Notes: a model not told the origin generated them from the sequence alone. A DNA stretch of 64,000 nt from Glandiceps talaboti (GCF_964340395.1 NC_135561.1:9384732-9448731), one strand, 5' to 3'; shown: positions 11,406-23,821, numbered from the stretch's first letter. Program-made: numbers and translations.

Positions 11406-12454
11406 CTGAAATAAATGGAAACAATCAGTCATTTGTAGCCATTTTAACTTGGCCTCTACTGCAGTTCCACTGGCTTTTCTTACGTTTGATTAGTCTACTA
11501 TTCCAAATGATTTTGTCAGAGACTTATTTTAGTTTAACAAGAAATTATTTGCCAAGTCAAGGTAGTACAATTAGAAGCACAAACATGCGACATGAAGTTA
11601 AAATACCCAGAACAACTCTGCTAAATCTAAATGGGCCTTGTATGTAACTGATGAGCAGAAATTGCTCAAAGTAAATAAAGAATTGACTTGAATTCTATGT
11701 AAATCTATGATTCGCTTATAACCACATGTAACTTACGTTTGATGAATGGCCAATTCCAAGTGCCAAAGGGGTGAGGTCAATGTTTAATTCTCGGATAAAA
11801 AACTAAATTCTTTTACTTTGGAAGTTGTCATGGAGTTTGTCAATTTTACTTTTAATGAATCTCTTTAAACTCCGAAATGCAAATATGGCTAAAAAGATAT
11901 AAAAGATATCATCAAATTGAGAAATAAAAGGATTTTCATAATAGTAAATGCATGCCACTATAATAAAAGTAAAGTGTCAACAAAAGAACGATTTTTCTTA
12001 AGCTACATGACTTGTCGACTTTATATTCATATCACTACATACTGATTTGAAATTGTTTGAGCTGTCAGAAACATGTTCAATTGTAGTCAATTTAGTTAGA
12101 AGGGGTGAAAAGCTATACAAAAATCCTATATCGAAATATTGATCTCACCCCTAAGTCAGTACGAAATTCGCTTATATTAAATTGCAATTGCTGATGCTAA
12201 TTTTGTATTCAAATTACATTATTGTAGTATCTAGTTTGCCTTCTGTATCTACCTTGGTTGGTGTGGAGAGCTTCATGAGATAGTAATAACGGGAGAAATC
12301 TCGGATTCAAAGTCACAGCCATTAATATGAAAGTCACGAAATAGGTCAGTACAATATAGCTACTGTGGAACATTTTTATCTGTCTACTACGGACCTTGAT
12401 AACGCAATGTTTTCATTATACATTGTTAACATCTCTCACTGTATTGGTGGAATT

Positions 12455-12623
12455 ATTATATATAATCCCATGAAATCAATGTTAGTTTTACGTCATAATG
12501 CTCTGAGTATGATTCCGCGGACTAATACAAATTCGAGCCGGTAGGCGAGAATTTGTAGTCCGCGGAATCATACGAGGAGCATTATGACGTAAAACTAACA
12601 TTGATTTCATGGAATTATATATT
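12455..12623. repeat. 169-bp palindrome, copy 2
   Basis: This is the duplicate of the palindrome at 9,285-9,453, carried in unit 2 of the segmental duplication, and shows no visible change. Confidence 0.8.
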
Positions 12624-12943
12624 TATCACATAAATAAGTATTTCCCCGTATTTTTCTAAAATTTTAAATCGTATTTTACGAATACTGCATCATTTCATCG
12701 CACTATATTCTTCATCGCGTATTAAAAAATGGCGCCCAATGGCTATGCAAATTACATAATCGCGTGACCTGTCGCGAGGTCAACCTTACCATATGTATGG
12801 TATCGGTCATACAGTTGTGTGGTTTCTCAACCAAAATTATCGGTTATAACCTTGCGATGTACATGTAATATCGAATATAGTTTAAAACGTAAGTAGAATT
12901 GTCTGAATACGACTTTTGTGCCGTCATTTTAATAATATTTTCT

Positions 12944-14285
12944 TGGGTTGTGTAAGTTCGGAGATCTGAGCTCGACGGAAAATCGGAAGCTTGCCGGCTG
13001 CTACATCGATAATCTACGCGATTTTTGAATAGAATAAAATGTATCAAATAAAAAGAAAAGGACTTCTACGTATCAAACTCATGCCATCCAAGGATATATG
13101 TAACGTAAATGTATGTATTTGCGTTTTGAAAGCACATAATTATTACGATAAACTTGATCGTAGTGGAGGATTGACACGAACACTCAAACAGTACAGAGAA
13201 AAAATAGTTCGGTAGAACAGGGGTGATATGCTCTGAAATCACCCCTGTTTGACGTCACACAGTAGAAGATATGCACGTATTTATGTGATAATATGTCTAA
13301 ATTGATAGAAGTTGGTATCTGTGGTCTCTGTGGTCCCTGTTCATGACGGGTCTCCACTGTATGATGTCAATATCACATGACTTGCTTAGAGCGATGTCAT
13401 CAAGAATGCCAGGTGGTTTGAAAATTAACCCAGCTGGCCGAATGTTTTACAGGCCCCGTATGTCACTATGAAGTAACACCGAAGACTAGCAGACAGGTAA
13501 ATCTTCTAATTAGAGAGGTTGGACCGTTTACAGTGTAAAGTTAACGTATTTGTTAATGAAAGAAAATACCCAACCTGATTTAAACTGAATGCCTTCTGTA
13601 AGGTCAATGTTGAATGTTTTGTTCTGACACATAATAATTGCTAGAACGCAACAACATTGTTATAGTAGGCTATTAGTACATGATATACCCCTGAATTGGC
13701 AAAAAGGTGTGCCAAACTATAGGAAATCTGAAATGACTTTGTGATATCAATCTATTTACATAGTGGAAGAGATGTAATAGCTATTTGAAATGAAATTAGT
13801 CACATTTACAGGGATACGCATACCTTCATACATAGATTTACCCATGCATACAGAACAAATGTATGGATTGATATTGGTATCAGTTGAACATAATGGATTT
13901 TAGCTCTATATCTGTGATTTTTGAAGTCCCAGTAAAAGTTGGTTACCGAAAAAGTTGTTCAAATGTTCGCTACCTATTCTCAGAGCGGGAAAGCTTGATT
14001 CGACTTCACTCTGCCTTTGCGATCCCCTACATACCCGCGATATGTACACTAGTTTCCAAGGCAAATAATAAACACAATTCAGACCATCATAACATCGCTA
14101 GTTTACACACTTTATTGTAAGCATGATACCGGTCTATACTTTGATTCTAAACAACTGGTTTACGGCGGCAATACCCTTTTATGTAATACTCGGTTCAAGA
14201 ATTTCGCAATGCACGCCACAATGAGGTGAATATCCATGGCTCTCAAGTTTGTTTGGTTTCTCAATATACAATTCAGATCTGGACA
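12944..14285. other. Intron, no gene recognised
   Basis: This is intron of the GTPase gene on the inferred model. The only structure is a 33-bp hairpin at about 13,217-13,249 (acaggggtga...tcacccctgt). Short open frames have no family features. Confidence 0.45.
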
Positions 14286-14289
14286 GAAA

Positions 14290-14720
14290 CCTATGATATA
14301 TATTTCAATATACGTACTTTTATACAAACAGCCCTGTTGTCATCTTTGATCAATTGGCTGTTGCTATGGGTGTGGTCATGTTGCTAGACATATTTGCATA
14401 CATTTTTTTAATTTTCGTTCACTTGTCTATGAACCCTATTGTATTTGCAGCATGCATCATCATATGGCTGTTGCTATAGGCATGGTCTTGTTGCTAGGCA
14501 CATTTACATATATTGATTGATTTTTTAGTCATTCAATGTCTATTAATCCCTGTTGTTACCTTTTACACTATCGTTTGGCTGTTGCTATGGGCATGGTCAT
14601 AGTGGCTAGGAATGTTTTGAATGTTTATTCATTTGTGTACAAAACGCTATTTTAAATATACGGAAATGTGGTTGTTGCTAAGGGTATGGTTATGGTTGCT
14701 ACGTCAGCTGTGTCAAAATG
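14290..14720. repeat. ~110-bp tandem repeat, 'gttgctatgggcgtggtc' family, array 1
   Basis: Four diverged units share the core gctgttgctatgggc, then a gtggtc(a/t)tg stretch and gttgctagg, followed by an AT-rich segment ending in 'gaatgtttattcatttgtct'. Related arrays are at 32.94-33.42 and 55.72-56.40 kb. Confidence 0.8.
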
Positions 14721-15309
14721 TTTCAAATAATGTACAGAATAACACCACTAGAAACATCTCACCAAATTTCAGTCTCATTGACCAATTACATTTTTGAGAT
14801 ATAAGTTTAGATATAAGTTTTTGACCAAAATTAACATGTTTACACCTAATTTGCAAATCGCTGATGAGATCATTATGTGTTAAATATTTTCTTCATCTAT
14901 ACACCCCCAAAATGCATCTCCCATTAAAGTTCAGCCCAATATGATCTATAGTTTTGGAATTAAAAGCACGCGCACCATGCCCATATTCACACTACTGAAC
15001 TTTATCAGTTCAATTGTGCTAAAGACTGGTCTCATATGACGTCACGGCTTTGTTAATGAGTGTCCCAGTTGATGAAGCACTGCGTGTCATCATCGAAAAC
15101 TGGACAAAGGTGCATATCACCGTCAAAGGTATTTTATATATACATTTGTCGTCATTGCCGATGTGATTACTTGATTATTTCATTTTCCTAGCTTGATATG
15201 TAAATTTGGTTGTTCTTTTTCCGACCTCTGGTAAATAAATAATATTATTAAAGATCGCTGGAACTCAAAGTTGAACAGAACGCCAAGTCACTGAGTTTTG
15301 CTTATAAAC

Positions 15310-15905
15310 ACCACACACTTTAGGTAATTAGGCTATATCTTAAGAATACATACTTCAAATTCAACATAATTTAGAACATACGTTGACCATAATAAAACAC
15401 ATATATGTCCTATAAAGTTTGTTGATGCCCCATACAGTGTTAATGAATAATTTGCATAATTAATGATTTTCTTTAATTAGGCTATATCTTAAGAATACAT
15501 ACTTCAATTCCAATATAATTCAGTACACACGTTAACCATAAGAATCGCATATGTCCTGTAAAGCTTGTTGGTGTACCTTTCAGTGTTAATGAATAATTTG
15601 CATAATTAATTATTCTTGGTAATTAGGCTATATCTTACGACTGCATGCTTCAATTTCAATACAATTCAGTACATACATTAACCATATCAAATTGTGTATG
15701 TCCTATAAAGTTAGTTGATGTACCTTACAGTGTTAATTAATAATTTGCATAATTAATGATTTCGGTAATTAGGCTATATCTTAAGACTGCATTAAGCAGT
15801 ATCATACACTCTTACATACATTAACCTAAGAAAGCACGCTTGTCCAAAAAACAAAGCCTGTTACCATAGTTTTTTTTACTTTAATGAGTTATTTGCATAA
15901 TTAGT
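15310..15905. repeat. ~150-bp tandem repeat, 'aattaggctatatcttaag' family, array 1
   Basis: The word aattaggctatatctta starts near 15,326, 15,475, 15,624 and 15,768, giving a ~145-150 bp period with about four units. Each unit ends in taatttgcataattaatgat. The same family lies inverted at 41.1-42.25 kb and as one unit at 46.95-47.11 kb. Confidence 0.8.
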
Positions 15906-15949
15906 GATTCCCTTACGAGAGGCATTCAGTTTAAATCTGGTTTGATTTC

Positions 15950-16075
15950 ATTAGCCCCGTCGGACGAAGTCCGAGGCAGGGGCTTTATAAATTGGGTTCT
16001 GTCCGTGCGTGTGTGCGTCCGTCCGTGCGTGCATGCATGCGTGTGTCCGTCCTCAGCCATATCTCGGACAATCAT
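15950..16075. repeat. Repeat fragment with 'gtcggacgaagtccga' hairpin and cgtccgtgcgtg tract
   Basis: A perfect small hairpin (tcggacgaagtccga) lies inside gccccg...ggggct, followed by a degenerate gtgcgtccgtcc microsatellite. It looks like the end of a dispersed repeat; no copy of it is seen elsewhere in the window. Confidence 0.5.
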
Positions 16076-18200
16076 GGACCGATTCCTTCCAAAATTGGTA
16101 CATTCATAATTAGATATGAGTTACATATGCACGCTGATTTTCTTTTGGATGCGATGTGGTTTAGCTGATTTACAAACATTTAAAATATTTCACATGTCTG
16201 TAACAATAATTTGTAGAGTAAATTGTGCATGTGTATGAACATGGGTTCAGAATTGCAATCATCGAATTCAAATTTAGATTATCGAATTCAAATTCAGATT
16301 AGATTCGGATGTTTGTAAGAGTGACTTTTGTTTTTTATATCTGCATCGATAAAAGGTAAGGAGAATTATTATTCTTTATTGTCAATGTGCTTTGGATAAT
16401 TATTAATCTTTATTGTCAATGCGCTTTGTACCTGAAATCTAGTGCACACTTCATTACATACAATGCATTTCATGCTGTGCCAATCATAATTGTACATTTG
16501 TGGTAAATGGTATGTGTGTAAATAAAGCTTTTGAATGAAAGTTGTAAGCGCAAGTATGCATATTTGTTTATCAAAATCATCAAATATGGCCGGAAAACGG
16601 TTTATTGTACTTTTTGAGAATTATTTGGTCCCTATCCAATTCGTCTACTATATGAATATGTCTAATAGTGTGAATCCAAATCTGAGAATATTGTGCAAGA
16701 TCGCCAACGTTATCCAAAAAGAGGCTGATGACGTATGTGCTTTAGATTTCATTCATGAATTGTAGTGCTCGCACAAAATTTCTTCCATTCTCCACGATAC
16801 AGTAGATTCCGTTGTAAGTTTAACCCTACATTATTGTGCGGTAAAGGTAAGGGAGTTCGAATATGTTTTCTTGCATTTGTGACAGCATGTATACAACGGG
16901 TTTACGTTTAAAAAACAGGGGTTTCACTTCGTTTACAGCCGTTATATTTATACTATAGTTGGGCGCCGTTTGACTGCATGAGGCCATGACCATGATGGAG
17001 ACATTATAGTATTTTCTACACCAGTTCAAAACCGAACTTTTAAAAATTACTTGACACATATTAAGTTTTAGACTTGTGTTTAGACCGTTCTTCAAGCACC
17101 ACTGACACAACACCACGATGCGTAAAAGTCGACGAAATTCACTTAGGGACAAGTTAAAACGTTCAATACAAGGTACAGGAAAGCGTTCGATGTCTATAAA
17201 GTCTAATGCTGTAGTATAATATCTTGGGTGGTTAAACTCACATTGGATAACGGTGATTTTAATTCTTTTGTGACGTAGCGATAAAAAAACACTGTTCCCA
17301 CACGGTCGTGTTGCCAGGTTCACGTACACAGATATTAGTTTTTGACTACGATATATTTTGTCAGACATGCACAAAGTGCAGTGCATGCTTATGCATGTAT
17401 GGGTCATTGATTTTTTTGTGACCGTGTATGTCGTATAAGCATACTTCTAATTTACAATGTATAACCTGTTTATTTTCTGCCAATCGACCCGAACGGGATC
17501 GCGAGACCAATGAACGTCAACTCGGAAGTAAGACAACTTATATCAGTAGTGTTTTCACAAGTCATGAAACAGTTGCAGTATATATCCCCGGCCGCCGTGT
17601 CCATGCCCCTAGATCGACACGTCGATGTGTTGTAGCAATACTTCGTAGAATCACGATCGATGTTGAATTTTCTAAGTAATGCAAAAGTAACTGAATACAT
17701 TATCCAGTTTATGATTTTAGGGACACGATGAATCAATGAGTGTACGTACGTTACTCGTCCGCGTTTCACTAGGCTGTGGTTTGGAATGAAATTCTCAAGC
17801 CTCACAACCAAGCCTGAACACGACGCTAAGTCAGACACAACATTCAATTATCATTCCAAAACCACATGGCACCATTAGATGGTGTTAATTATCATAATTT
17901 ACACGTATCCATTGTTGGTGATATCCAATAGTATTACCGAACGTCATACATGATAAGTAGTATTAGTTTCATGGATACCCGGGAAACATAGTAACACTAG
18001 TTACTGGTGCGTCGTGAAGGTGGGCGACGCGAAACGGTTGCTTGAATGACAGCTGGGCGATGTAATGACACAGCAATTTCAACTTTAGCTTTAGAGAACA
18101 AATACGGAAGTACCGTTTGCCTTCCTTTTGGTCATCTTTTCGAACAAAGCAGTTATCACGCTTCCTAAACAAATATAATAAAATTTGGTGGTCCGAAATG
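16076..18200. other. Intron, no gene recognised
   Basis: No supported gene lies here. A 193-codon minus-strand open frame (16,826-17,407) has no domain, no consensus splice context and no homology that I recognise. GC is slightly higher at 16.8-17.85 kb than around it, so an old repeat is possible. Confidence 0.4.
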
Positions 18201-19519
18201 GAAAAGTGGTGGTCCTGTGGACACCGTTAACTTAGACCCCTATAGTCACTTTATCAACCTATTTTTTAGCCTTGACATACATGACCCCAAAATGAAAGGA
18301 TTTTCAAAAATTAACAAGACCAAATAAGTATGCCATTTTCTCATGCCATGTTGACAAAAGTTGACAGATGTTGATATTTTTGCATGCTCTTTTTGTCTAT
18401 TTTATGCACAGAAATAACTCATTGGTATGGTAACAATTTTGTATACATAAAAACAAGCTTTTTCATACACTTACCAACACCTTCAGTCCACATAAAGTGC
18501 ACAGAAACAGAGTGAAAAAAAGACAATCTTTCTCCTATGAAATAGTAATTTTTACTGAATACAACATGAGTGCCATGGAAACTCTTACCACATTATTATC
18601 TTTACCTGTTACTTGATATTTCACCCTCAGCAAGGACTTAAAATGTCCATGTATCATGTTTGAGTCTCACAAGTCTAACTTACTTACAACTTGTCTTACA
18701 TATACACAGTATTAAGGTAAAAATGTCCTTGGGTAATATGGAAATTATTTTTAGATAGAATAACATTGACATATTTTCACCAAAAAAAGCATGATTTCCC
18801 ACGATTTGGTGTGTCACGTCACATCTTACCTCAATGAGGGACAAACAGATCACAGTTGTAGAGGTGAAATACACTTTAATTCTATCAAGCACATTTTGAG
18901 TTTCGCCAAAATTCTAATTTAATGGGTATACAACTTATGACATCTATGCTACTGATAAACTTGAACTTTTTTAAGTGCATGGTACAGATTTGGCTAATGC
19001 ATGTTTTCTTGTTATCTTTTGCAGATAGATGATAGTGAGTAAATTGTTGGATCCTGTACTGGTTTACAAGCATACAGACACAACAAAGGCACACACCTTG
19101 CACAACAGACATAAATACAATAACAAAGTTCTCAGAACCCGAGAACACTCTTCAGTTGAGGAGGTTAAAGTAGGATTTGGGCACCGTCCCAAATTAACTG
19201 CTGGTCTGAGCATAGACCACTAGAGAACTAGAGAACACAAAGAGAACAAAAGCAAAGACAACAACCAAAATCTAATAAAACACATGTGATAGGACAGTAC
19301 ATACATAAAATAAAAGACAGGTGATAGGACAGTACATACATAAAATAAAAGACAGGTGATAGGACAGTACATACGTTATTAGAAACTTGTCCTAGAACTC
19401 ACTACAATATAAGTTGTACCAACCAAGGATACAAACACTTGAAAGAACTAGAAATAGAAAGTTCAATTGTCTTAGTTTATATTTCAAATTACTGACTAGG
19501 TATTAGCAATAAAACAATC
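18200..19519 (+). other. Possible 5' region of the 2A-bearing element; 37-bp tandem repeat
   Basis: There is no coding gene. At 19,286-19,375 a ~37-bp unit (gtgataggacagtacatac then ataaaataaaagaca) is repeated almost perfectly three times just upstream of the 2A-bearing frame. That placement suits the 5' untranslated part of a mobile element, but the left end is not visible. Confidence 0.4.
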
Positions 19520-19861
19520 ATGGGAATGTGTGTCCAACAATACAGGCAGTCTGTAGGAAGTTTTTATTCTGTGCACTACATGATCAATGTAAAATTAACA
19601 AAGATATTGTCCTTCTGCTGCACTTGTATTCTTCATCTTTACTTGTATTATAATTATTACACCAGGATGTTGCTCCTGCTTGGAGGTGATATAGAAACAA
19701 ACCCAGGTCCTCCAACACCAAAACAGACTTGCCCTGGTAAATTTGCAATTGTTGGTAGTATACATCAAGGTTCACCCCAATTTTTGATTACTGAATCTGG
19801 TGCAAGTACATGTATGACAAAACACTGTTCCTCGGTCATTACAGCTATTAAATCATATTAA
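19520..19861 (+). CDS. 2A-like ribosome-skipping peptide with start of a protease-like domain (element fragment)
   Basis: The frame encodes 113 residues. A hydrophobic, Tyr/Leu-rich segment is followed by LLLLGGDIETNPGP, a match to the DxExNPGP consensus of 2A peptides, which release the chain between Gly and Pro. The core is at 19,688-19,711. Such peptides are known from picornavirus-like viruses, some APE-type non-LTR retrotransposons and some invertebrate NLR genes. After the skip site, KFAIVGSIHQGSPQF and a later Cys resemble the start of OTU/C76-like cysteine protease domains in large mobile-element proteins; that part is from memory and weak. The frame ends at 19,861 where an unrelated repeat begins, so this is a 5' fragment. 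It lies in an intron on the opposite strand of the GTPase gene. Confidence 0.6.
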   Translation: MGMCVQQYRQSVGSFYSVHYMINVKLTKILSFCCTCILHLYLYYNYYTRMLLLLGGDIETNPGPPTPKQTCPGKFAIVGSIHQGSPQFLITESGASTCMTKHCSSVITAIKSY

Positions 19862-19879
19862 GTCTCAAACATCCACTGC

Positions 19880-20110
19880 GGGGCTGTGTCATCTTTCTCT
19901 AATTAGACATTAACCGATCTGTCTGAAAACCTAATGAGGTCTAGCTATTACCCTAAAGATTATATATTACAAATTTCATTACAATTGAGCCAGCCGAATT
20001 TCAGAAAATGATGATACAGACAGACAGACGGACAGACAGTCAGACACACAGACAGACAGACATGTGTATTTTAATACCTCCTGTACCCTTACGGGAGGTA
20101 AAAATGACAA
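19880..20110 (+). repeat. Dispersed repeat ending in cagacaga tract plus hairpin
   Basis: The stretch ends in a cagacagacagac microsatellite, then ataccctcc-type sequence with a hairpin (cctcc...cccttacgggagg, about 20,080-20,099) and taaaaatgac. Similar ends occur at 34.06-34.32 and 41.26-41.34 kb. Confidence 0.65.
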
Positions 20111-20283
20111 AACTAAATCCTCTAAAATACATTTATGTGAGCTTCTGTGTATTAAAGTCATAACAGACACTCAAATTAAGTTATCAAGTTTGCAGGCAGT
20201 GTATAGAGAAAGCTTATAATATCTATCATTACTGAGCCTAATAGGAAAGCCGAAATGAAATAGTAGGAAAAACTATACCATAC

Positions 20284-20635
20284 CCCTTTTCTTGTGTGAT
20301 GCTTCATTTCCAAACATCTCACCAATTGCTCCAACGTCAGATGTTCCATTATTAACAAGTACGACTGAGTGCACGGGGTTTTTGACTCTGTAAATGAAAT
20401 TTCTCGATTTCATATTTTTGATTGGTCTATTGCATCTGAACCTTCCATCCAAGATATTTTTGATTATCTGTTTTGTTTCTTCCTTGTCTCCGTCAGTTGG
20501 GAACGATTTGCCAGGTATATCTACACACGTGAATGTATTCCCTTGTATATTGATTGGGTAGTAGGACACAACTGTTGTTCCAGACTTTGTTTTCTCCCAT
20601 GAACCAGCTAATGTTTGGGATATTCCCTGAAGGGT
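20284..20635 (-). CDS. Exon: switch region and G3 of the IFI44-like GTPase
   Basis: This 352-bp exon runs from phase 0 to phase 1. Its acceptor follows directly on a 130-bp (CT)n tract in the coding direction, an unusual polypyrimidine tract. A second in-phase AG lies 9 bp downstream and could also be used. The protein has a Gly-Thr-Thr switch segment ([11 protein letters not shown]), then the G3 motif in CVDIPGKSF (DxxG), then helix [17 protein letters not shown] strand with [10 protein letters not shown] follows, which is the position of the hydrophobic strand before the G4 region in IFI44-like proteins. The donor GGG/GTATGG leaves one base and matches both copies of the last exon. Confidence 0.75.
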
Positions 20636-20770
<135 letters not shown>

Positions 20771-21043
20771 TGACTGTACATTGTGTACGTATACTTGGGG
20801 ACGCTCTATTGTCAACAAACAACCTGCTGCAGTAATATTAGGTTTTTCTTTTGATCTTGGTGTCTACATATGAAAGTGTACGTGACGATGCACGAATGAG
20901 TAATATGTTAATCAACTGATTGGTATATAATACATTTTCCATCTTGGCTTACTCTCGAAAAGAGAGTGAGTGACGGGGTTTACAGATAATGTCATCTTCA
21001 AAAAAGGTTTATGGTGATATTTGGATACCACATTTATACTTAC

Positions 21044-21135
21044 TGATATAATTGTGTTGATTGTTGAGGATTTACCATGGCCTTGGCCACCAACAAAAAG
21101 GATAAATTGGCCGCAACATTTCTGTTTGATTTCAT
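21044..21135 (-). CDS. Exon: P-loop (G1) of the IFI44-like GTPase
   Basis: This 92-bp exon encodes the Walker A / G1 motif GGQGHGKSSTIN, preceded by a hydrophobic strand (FILFV) and by EIKQKCCG. The acceptor (CATGTGACAG) leaves two bases, so it is phase 1 and fits module D. The donor (ATATCA/GTAAGT) is phase 0 and fits the next exon. GxxGxGKSS followed by Asn is the form seen in the IFI44 and GIMAP-like branches of septin-like GTPases. The exon binds the nucleotide phosphates in the inferred protein. A short hairpin of the CATAGACC family lies 46 bp upstream in the intron. Confidence 0.75.
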
Positions 21136-21180
21136 CTGTCACATGCAGAAAGATATAAATCAAAATACGCTTGCCTTTAT

Positions 21181-21208
21181 CATAGACCGTCCATCCACAG
21201 GGTCTATG
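21181..21208. repeat. CATAGACC...GGTCTATG hairpin
   Basis: This hairpin has eight-base arms and a 12-base loop, 46 bp upstream of the P-loop exon. It is one of three hairpins with this arm sequence in the window (also 48.69 and 63.10 kb). Confidence 0.6.
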
Positions 21209-22085
21209 CCTTTATATACACGATTTGATTGGTTATTAAATTATATTTGTTCCCATGTAATCCGCAGGTAGGAATATAAAAATATCTTGAATAAATCATT
21301 ATTTGCATGACAAAATCACATTTATTCAAAGAACAAAACAGGGAGGACGCTATCAGAAAACTGGTAATTACATTTTCGTTAAATTTGTTTACGAAAATCG
21401 AAATAACTTTCAAACATTCAGGGATTAACTGTATCTTATAAACAACTAAGTAAGGAAAAGAAAAGAGTGTTGTTGAGAAGGGATTGTTTGTTAACCGTAT
21501 TTGTGTCATGGAATGAACATTAATTCAAATAAAATGTTGATGACGTATACGTTTGGAGCTAGTGGATTTTTGATTAGGGAAACTTTCAGATGAGAAAGGA
21601 CCTTTGGATAGAAGACGTTGGTTCAGACACGCTTCGTAAATAGAACTTCACGGAGACAAATCTATCCTTTAAAACATTGGTCATCTGCTGTAAGTAAATT
21701 AGAGAGTTACACTGAATCTCTCTTTTACTAGGCAATCGTATACGTCATTCAACCAAAAGTAATACAGGAGTCTCTGTTTGAGTTTATCTCTCCAGACGTG
21801 AGTCCTGATACGATCCTGGTACAAATGAGGTGCGAAATGACAACTTAGAGAGGAATGTTTACTCCTGCATTTGGTTAAATATCAACAAACACCAAATCAA
21901 GGCAGTGACAGTAAATTTATGGAGTGGCGTTGTATACGATAACACACGGAGCAATCCCGACAGATCTGGAACGGACCCCGAATTGGACAAATATTACTGA
22001 AAACTCTCGTATAAGAACCGAAAATAGTCATGGGCCCTGCAGCAATGGATTGATATTGACTCAGAACACAACAGACATTGCTTAC
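21209..22085. other. Intron between module D and the P-loop exon
   Basis: No gene or repeat is recognised. The gap fits a ~950-bp intron with a consensus GTAAGC donor at its upstream end and a CATGTGACAG acceptor. Confidence 0.5.
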
Positions 22086-22391
22086 CAACTGTAACAGTTC
22101 TTTCGTCAACGGTAAATACGAAGTTTTTCTTCGTGAACCTGGCTATTTCATCGCTGGCCTTCACATGAATGTGTTTGACTCCCTTGGCGGCTGCTCCCAT
22201 CGCATGTGCTTCTATGTAGATGGTTATGTCATTACCAGCTAATACATTTCTCTGCTCTTCAGGAACTAAATGGAAGGATGCAATTTCTTCCCTTATCTGA
22301 TATGCGAGGTCAGCTATGTACAGTTGATCTTCAGAAAGGCATAATTTAACAGTGTGTTTAGAGCTCGCGTATTTTACAAACACGTCACAAC
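22086..22391 (-). CDS. Exon: ubiquitin-like module D, last before the GTPase domain
   Basis: This 306-bp exon is phase 1-1. The acceptor is TTATTTGCCTACAG and the donor is GTTG/GTAAGC. It begins CDVFVKYAS and has the module helix (YIADLAYQIREEIASFHL) and the G-N-D-I strand. An Ala/Gly-rich loop (AHAMGAAAKG) follows that the other modules lack, then NFVFTVDE. The exon sits 0.95 kb upstream of the P-loop exon, whose acceptor has the matching phase, so module D is expected to be spliced directly to the GTPase. Two clear differences from modules A and B are the longer loop and the lack of the DLTEK wording of the helix, so the array is not a recent perfect duplication. Confidence 0.75.
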
Positions 22392-23288
22392 CTGTAGGCA
22401 AATAAGATACAAGACTAAGGTAATTGCCCCGTGACATCACATGAAAAATATCACATCAGCATTTGAAATTTGAAGTTTTCATACTTAAAATATTGTATAA
22501 CTATCGCAAAATCATGAATTATACGAATGAAACATTAAGATTATAAGCTAATGAACAAGCTTTAAAGGACATATAAATTTCTTTACACTCAATGCATGTA
22601 CTAACAGTGGAAGTCAACTTCAGCGTCCATACATAACAATGAGAGAATTCTTTACAAATATATATGGGCTTTGCAAAAAAGGTCTCATATTGGGCCGTAC
22701 TTGGAGATACTTAGTCAGCATCGTTTAATCTTCCAATCTTGATTCTGGGGCAGAAACAGCATCCCCATGACAACTAGTGGGGAGAGTGTAGCAGGGGGTG
22801 TCCCCTCGTACAGTAAGCACTTATTAAACGTTAGGACATGTAGGAGGCCATGTAATGCCATTTAGCCATAGAGTTCTTGCAAATTGTCGGAAGGGATGAC
22901 TCGATAGGAATGTGGTAGCCATAGCCATAATTGCCGATGTCACTGTCATAACTCGGTATTATTAGGAATAGGCAAAAATAATATAAACGCCCCAGGATAT
23001 TGAGAATGTAAATCCATTAGTATTCGTTAAAACATGGCAGTGCTGTCACTTATACCATAGCTGTTACTTGTTGTTTGAAACTGATCTGAACTATTGGCTA
23101 GTATAGCCTGGAAAACGCCAGAGCTAACACGTCTTGGATGACCTTCTATACATTTAGATGAATTGAGATAGTTTGGGGAGCAGGGTTGAAACATTGAAAA
23201 ACATTTGCTGAAAAAAACCCAGTTATTATAAATGCCATGTGATATCAGCATCCACTGATATTCAGTAAAATTCCTGTAAAATACTTAC
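22392..23288. other. Intron between modules C and D
   Basis: This ~0.9 kb intron is bounded by a GTAAGTAT donor and a TTGCCTACAG acceptor. No other feature is recognised. Confidence 0.5.
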
Positions 23289-23588
23289 CTTTGTCCGGCG
23301 TTCGTATATCAAATACCAAGGAGTGTCCGTCTATCATAACTTCTTTTACCGAATCCGTAGGTTTTTGTATTATTTTTACCTCTTGTTCGGTGTCGTGGAA
23401 CTTAATCAGTTTTGACAGGATAATCTCACTTCCATTTGTCTCAAACCGTAAAGAACTATCATCATCTAGTCGAAATAGTTTGATATCTGATCGAATATGT
23501 CTTGCCAAGTCCAATATGGTGGCCGTTTCGTTACAGTACATACGTTGAGGTAAAAGGGATCTCGTGTGTCTCACTAAAACCTCGAAAT
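23289..23588 (-). CDS. Exon: ubiquitin-like module C of the module-GTPase gene
   Basis: This 300-bp exon is phase 1-1. A long polypyrimidine tract and TTTCTCAAG precede it, and a near-perfect donor (AAAG/GTAAGTAT) follows. It starts FEVLVRHT and carries a helix (ILDLARHIRSDIKLFRL) that matches the DLxxxIRxxIxxF core of the other modules. It then has GSEIILSKL and a final HSLVFDIR strand. The exon lies 0.9 kb upstream of module D, the closest pair in the array. The open frame, the consensus splice sites and the shared phase together make this a well supported exon even without an outside match. The function is inferred only from the repeat pattern and from the GTPase downstream. Confidence 0.75.
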
Positions 23589-23821
23589 CTTGAGAAATAT
23601 GTCAAAGAAGAAGAATAAGAAGAAAAAGAATTGCACATGAAAGAACAATAGAAGGAAAGCATACTATGTGTACCATATTTTTAGTTGATAGTTACATCTT
23701 AAAGTGCACATCAGCCAAATGTTATGTAGCCAGATTGCATAACACTGGATGTACATGTTACTGTTTTTTAATAATCTTTTGTAGCAGATAACTCAATTAC
23801 CCTAAAAGGGACTCAATGAAG

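Larger units (their letters stand above)
9970..12943. repeat. Tandem segmental duplication, unit 2
   Basis: This is the second copy of the block at 6,801-9,772. It begins with the same 42 bp of LTR sequence, here cut off from any LTR body, which shows that unit 1 is the original and unit 2 the derived copy. Homology stops at 12,943, where unit 1 runs into the 199-bp block. Confidence 0.9.

Noticed and set aside
16826-17407. 193-codon minus-strand open frame
   Set aside because: No domain, odd composition, no splice signals of note and no conserved neighbour; an open frame of this length can arise by chance.
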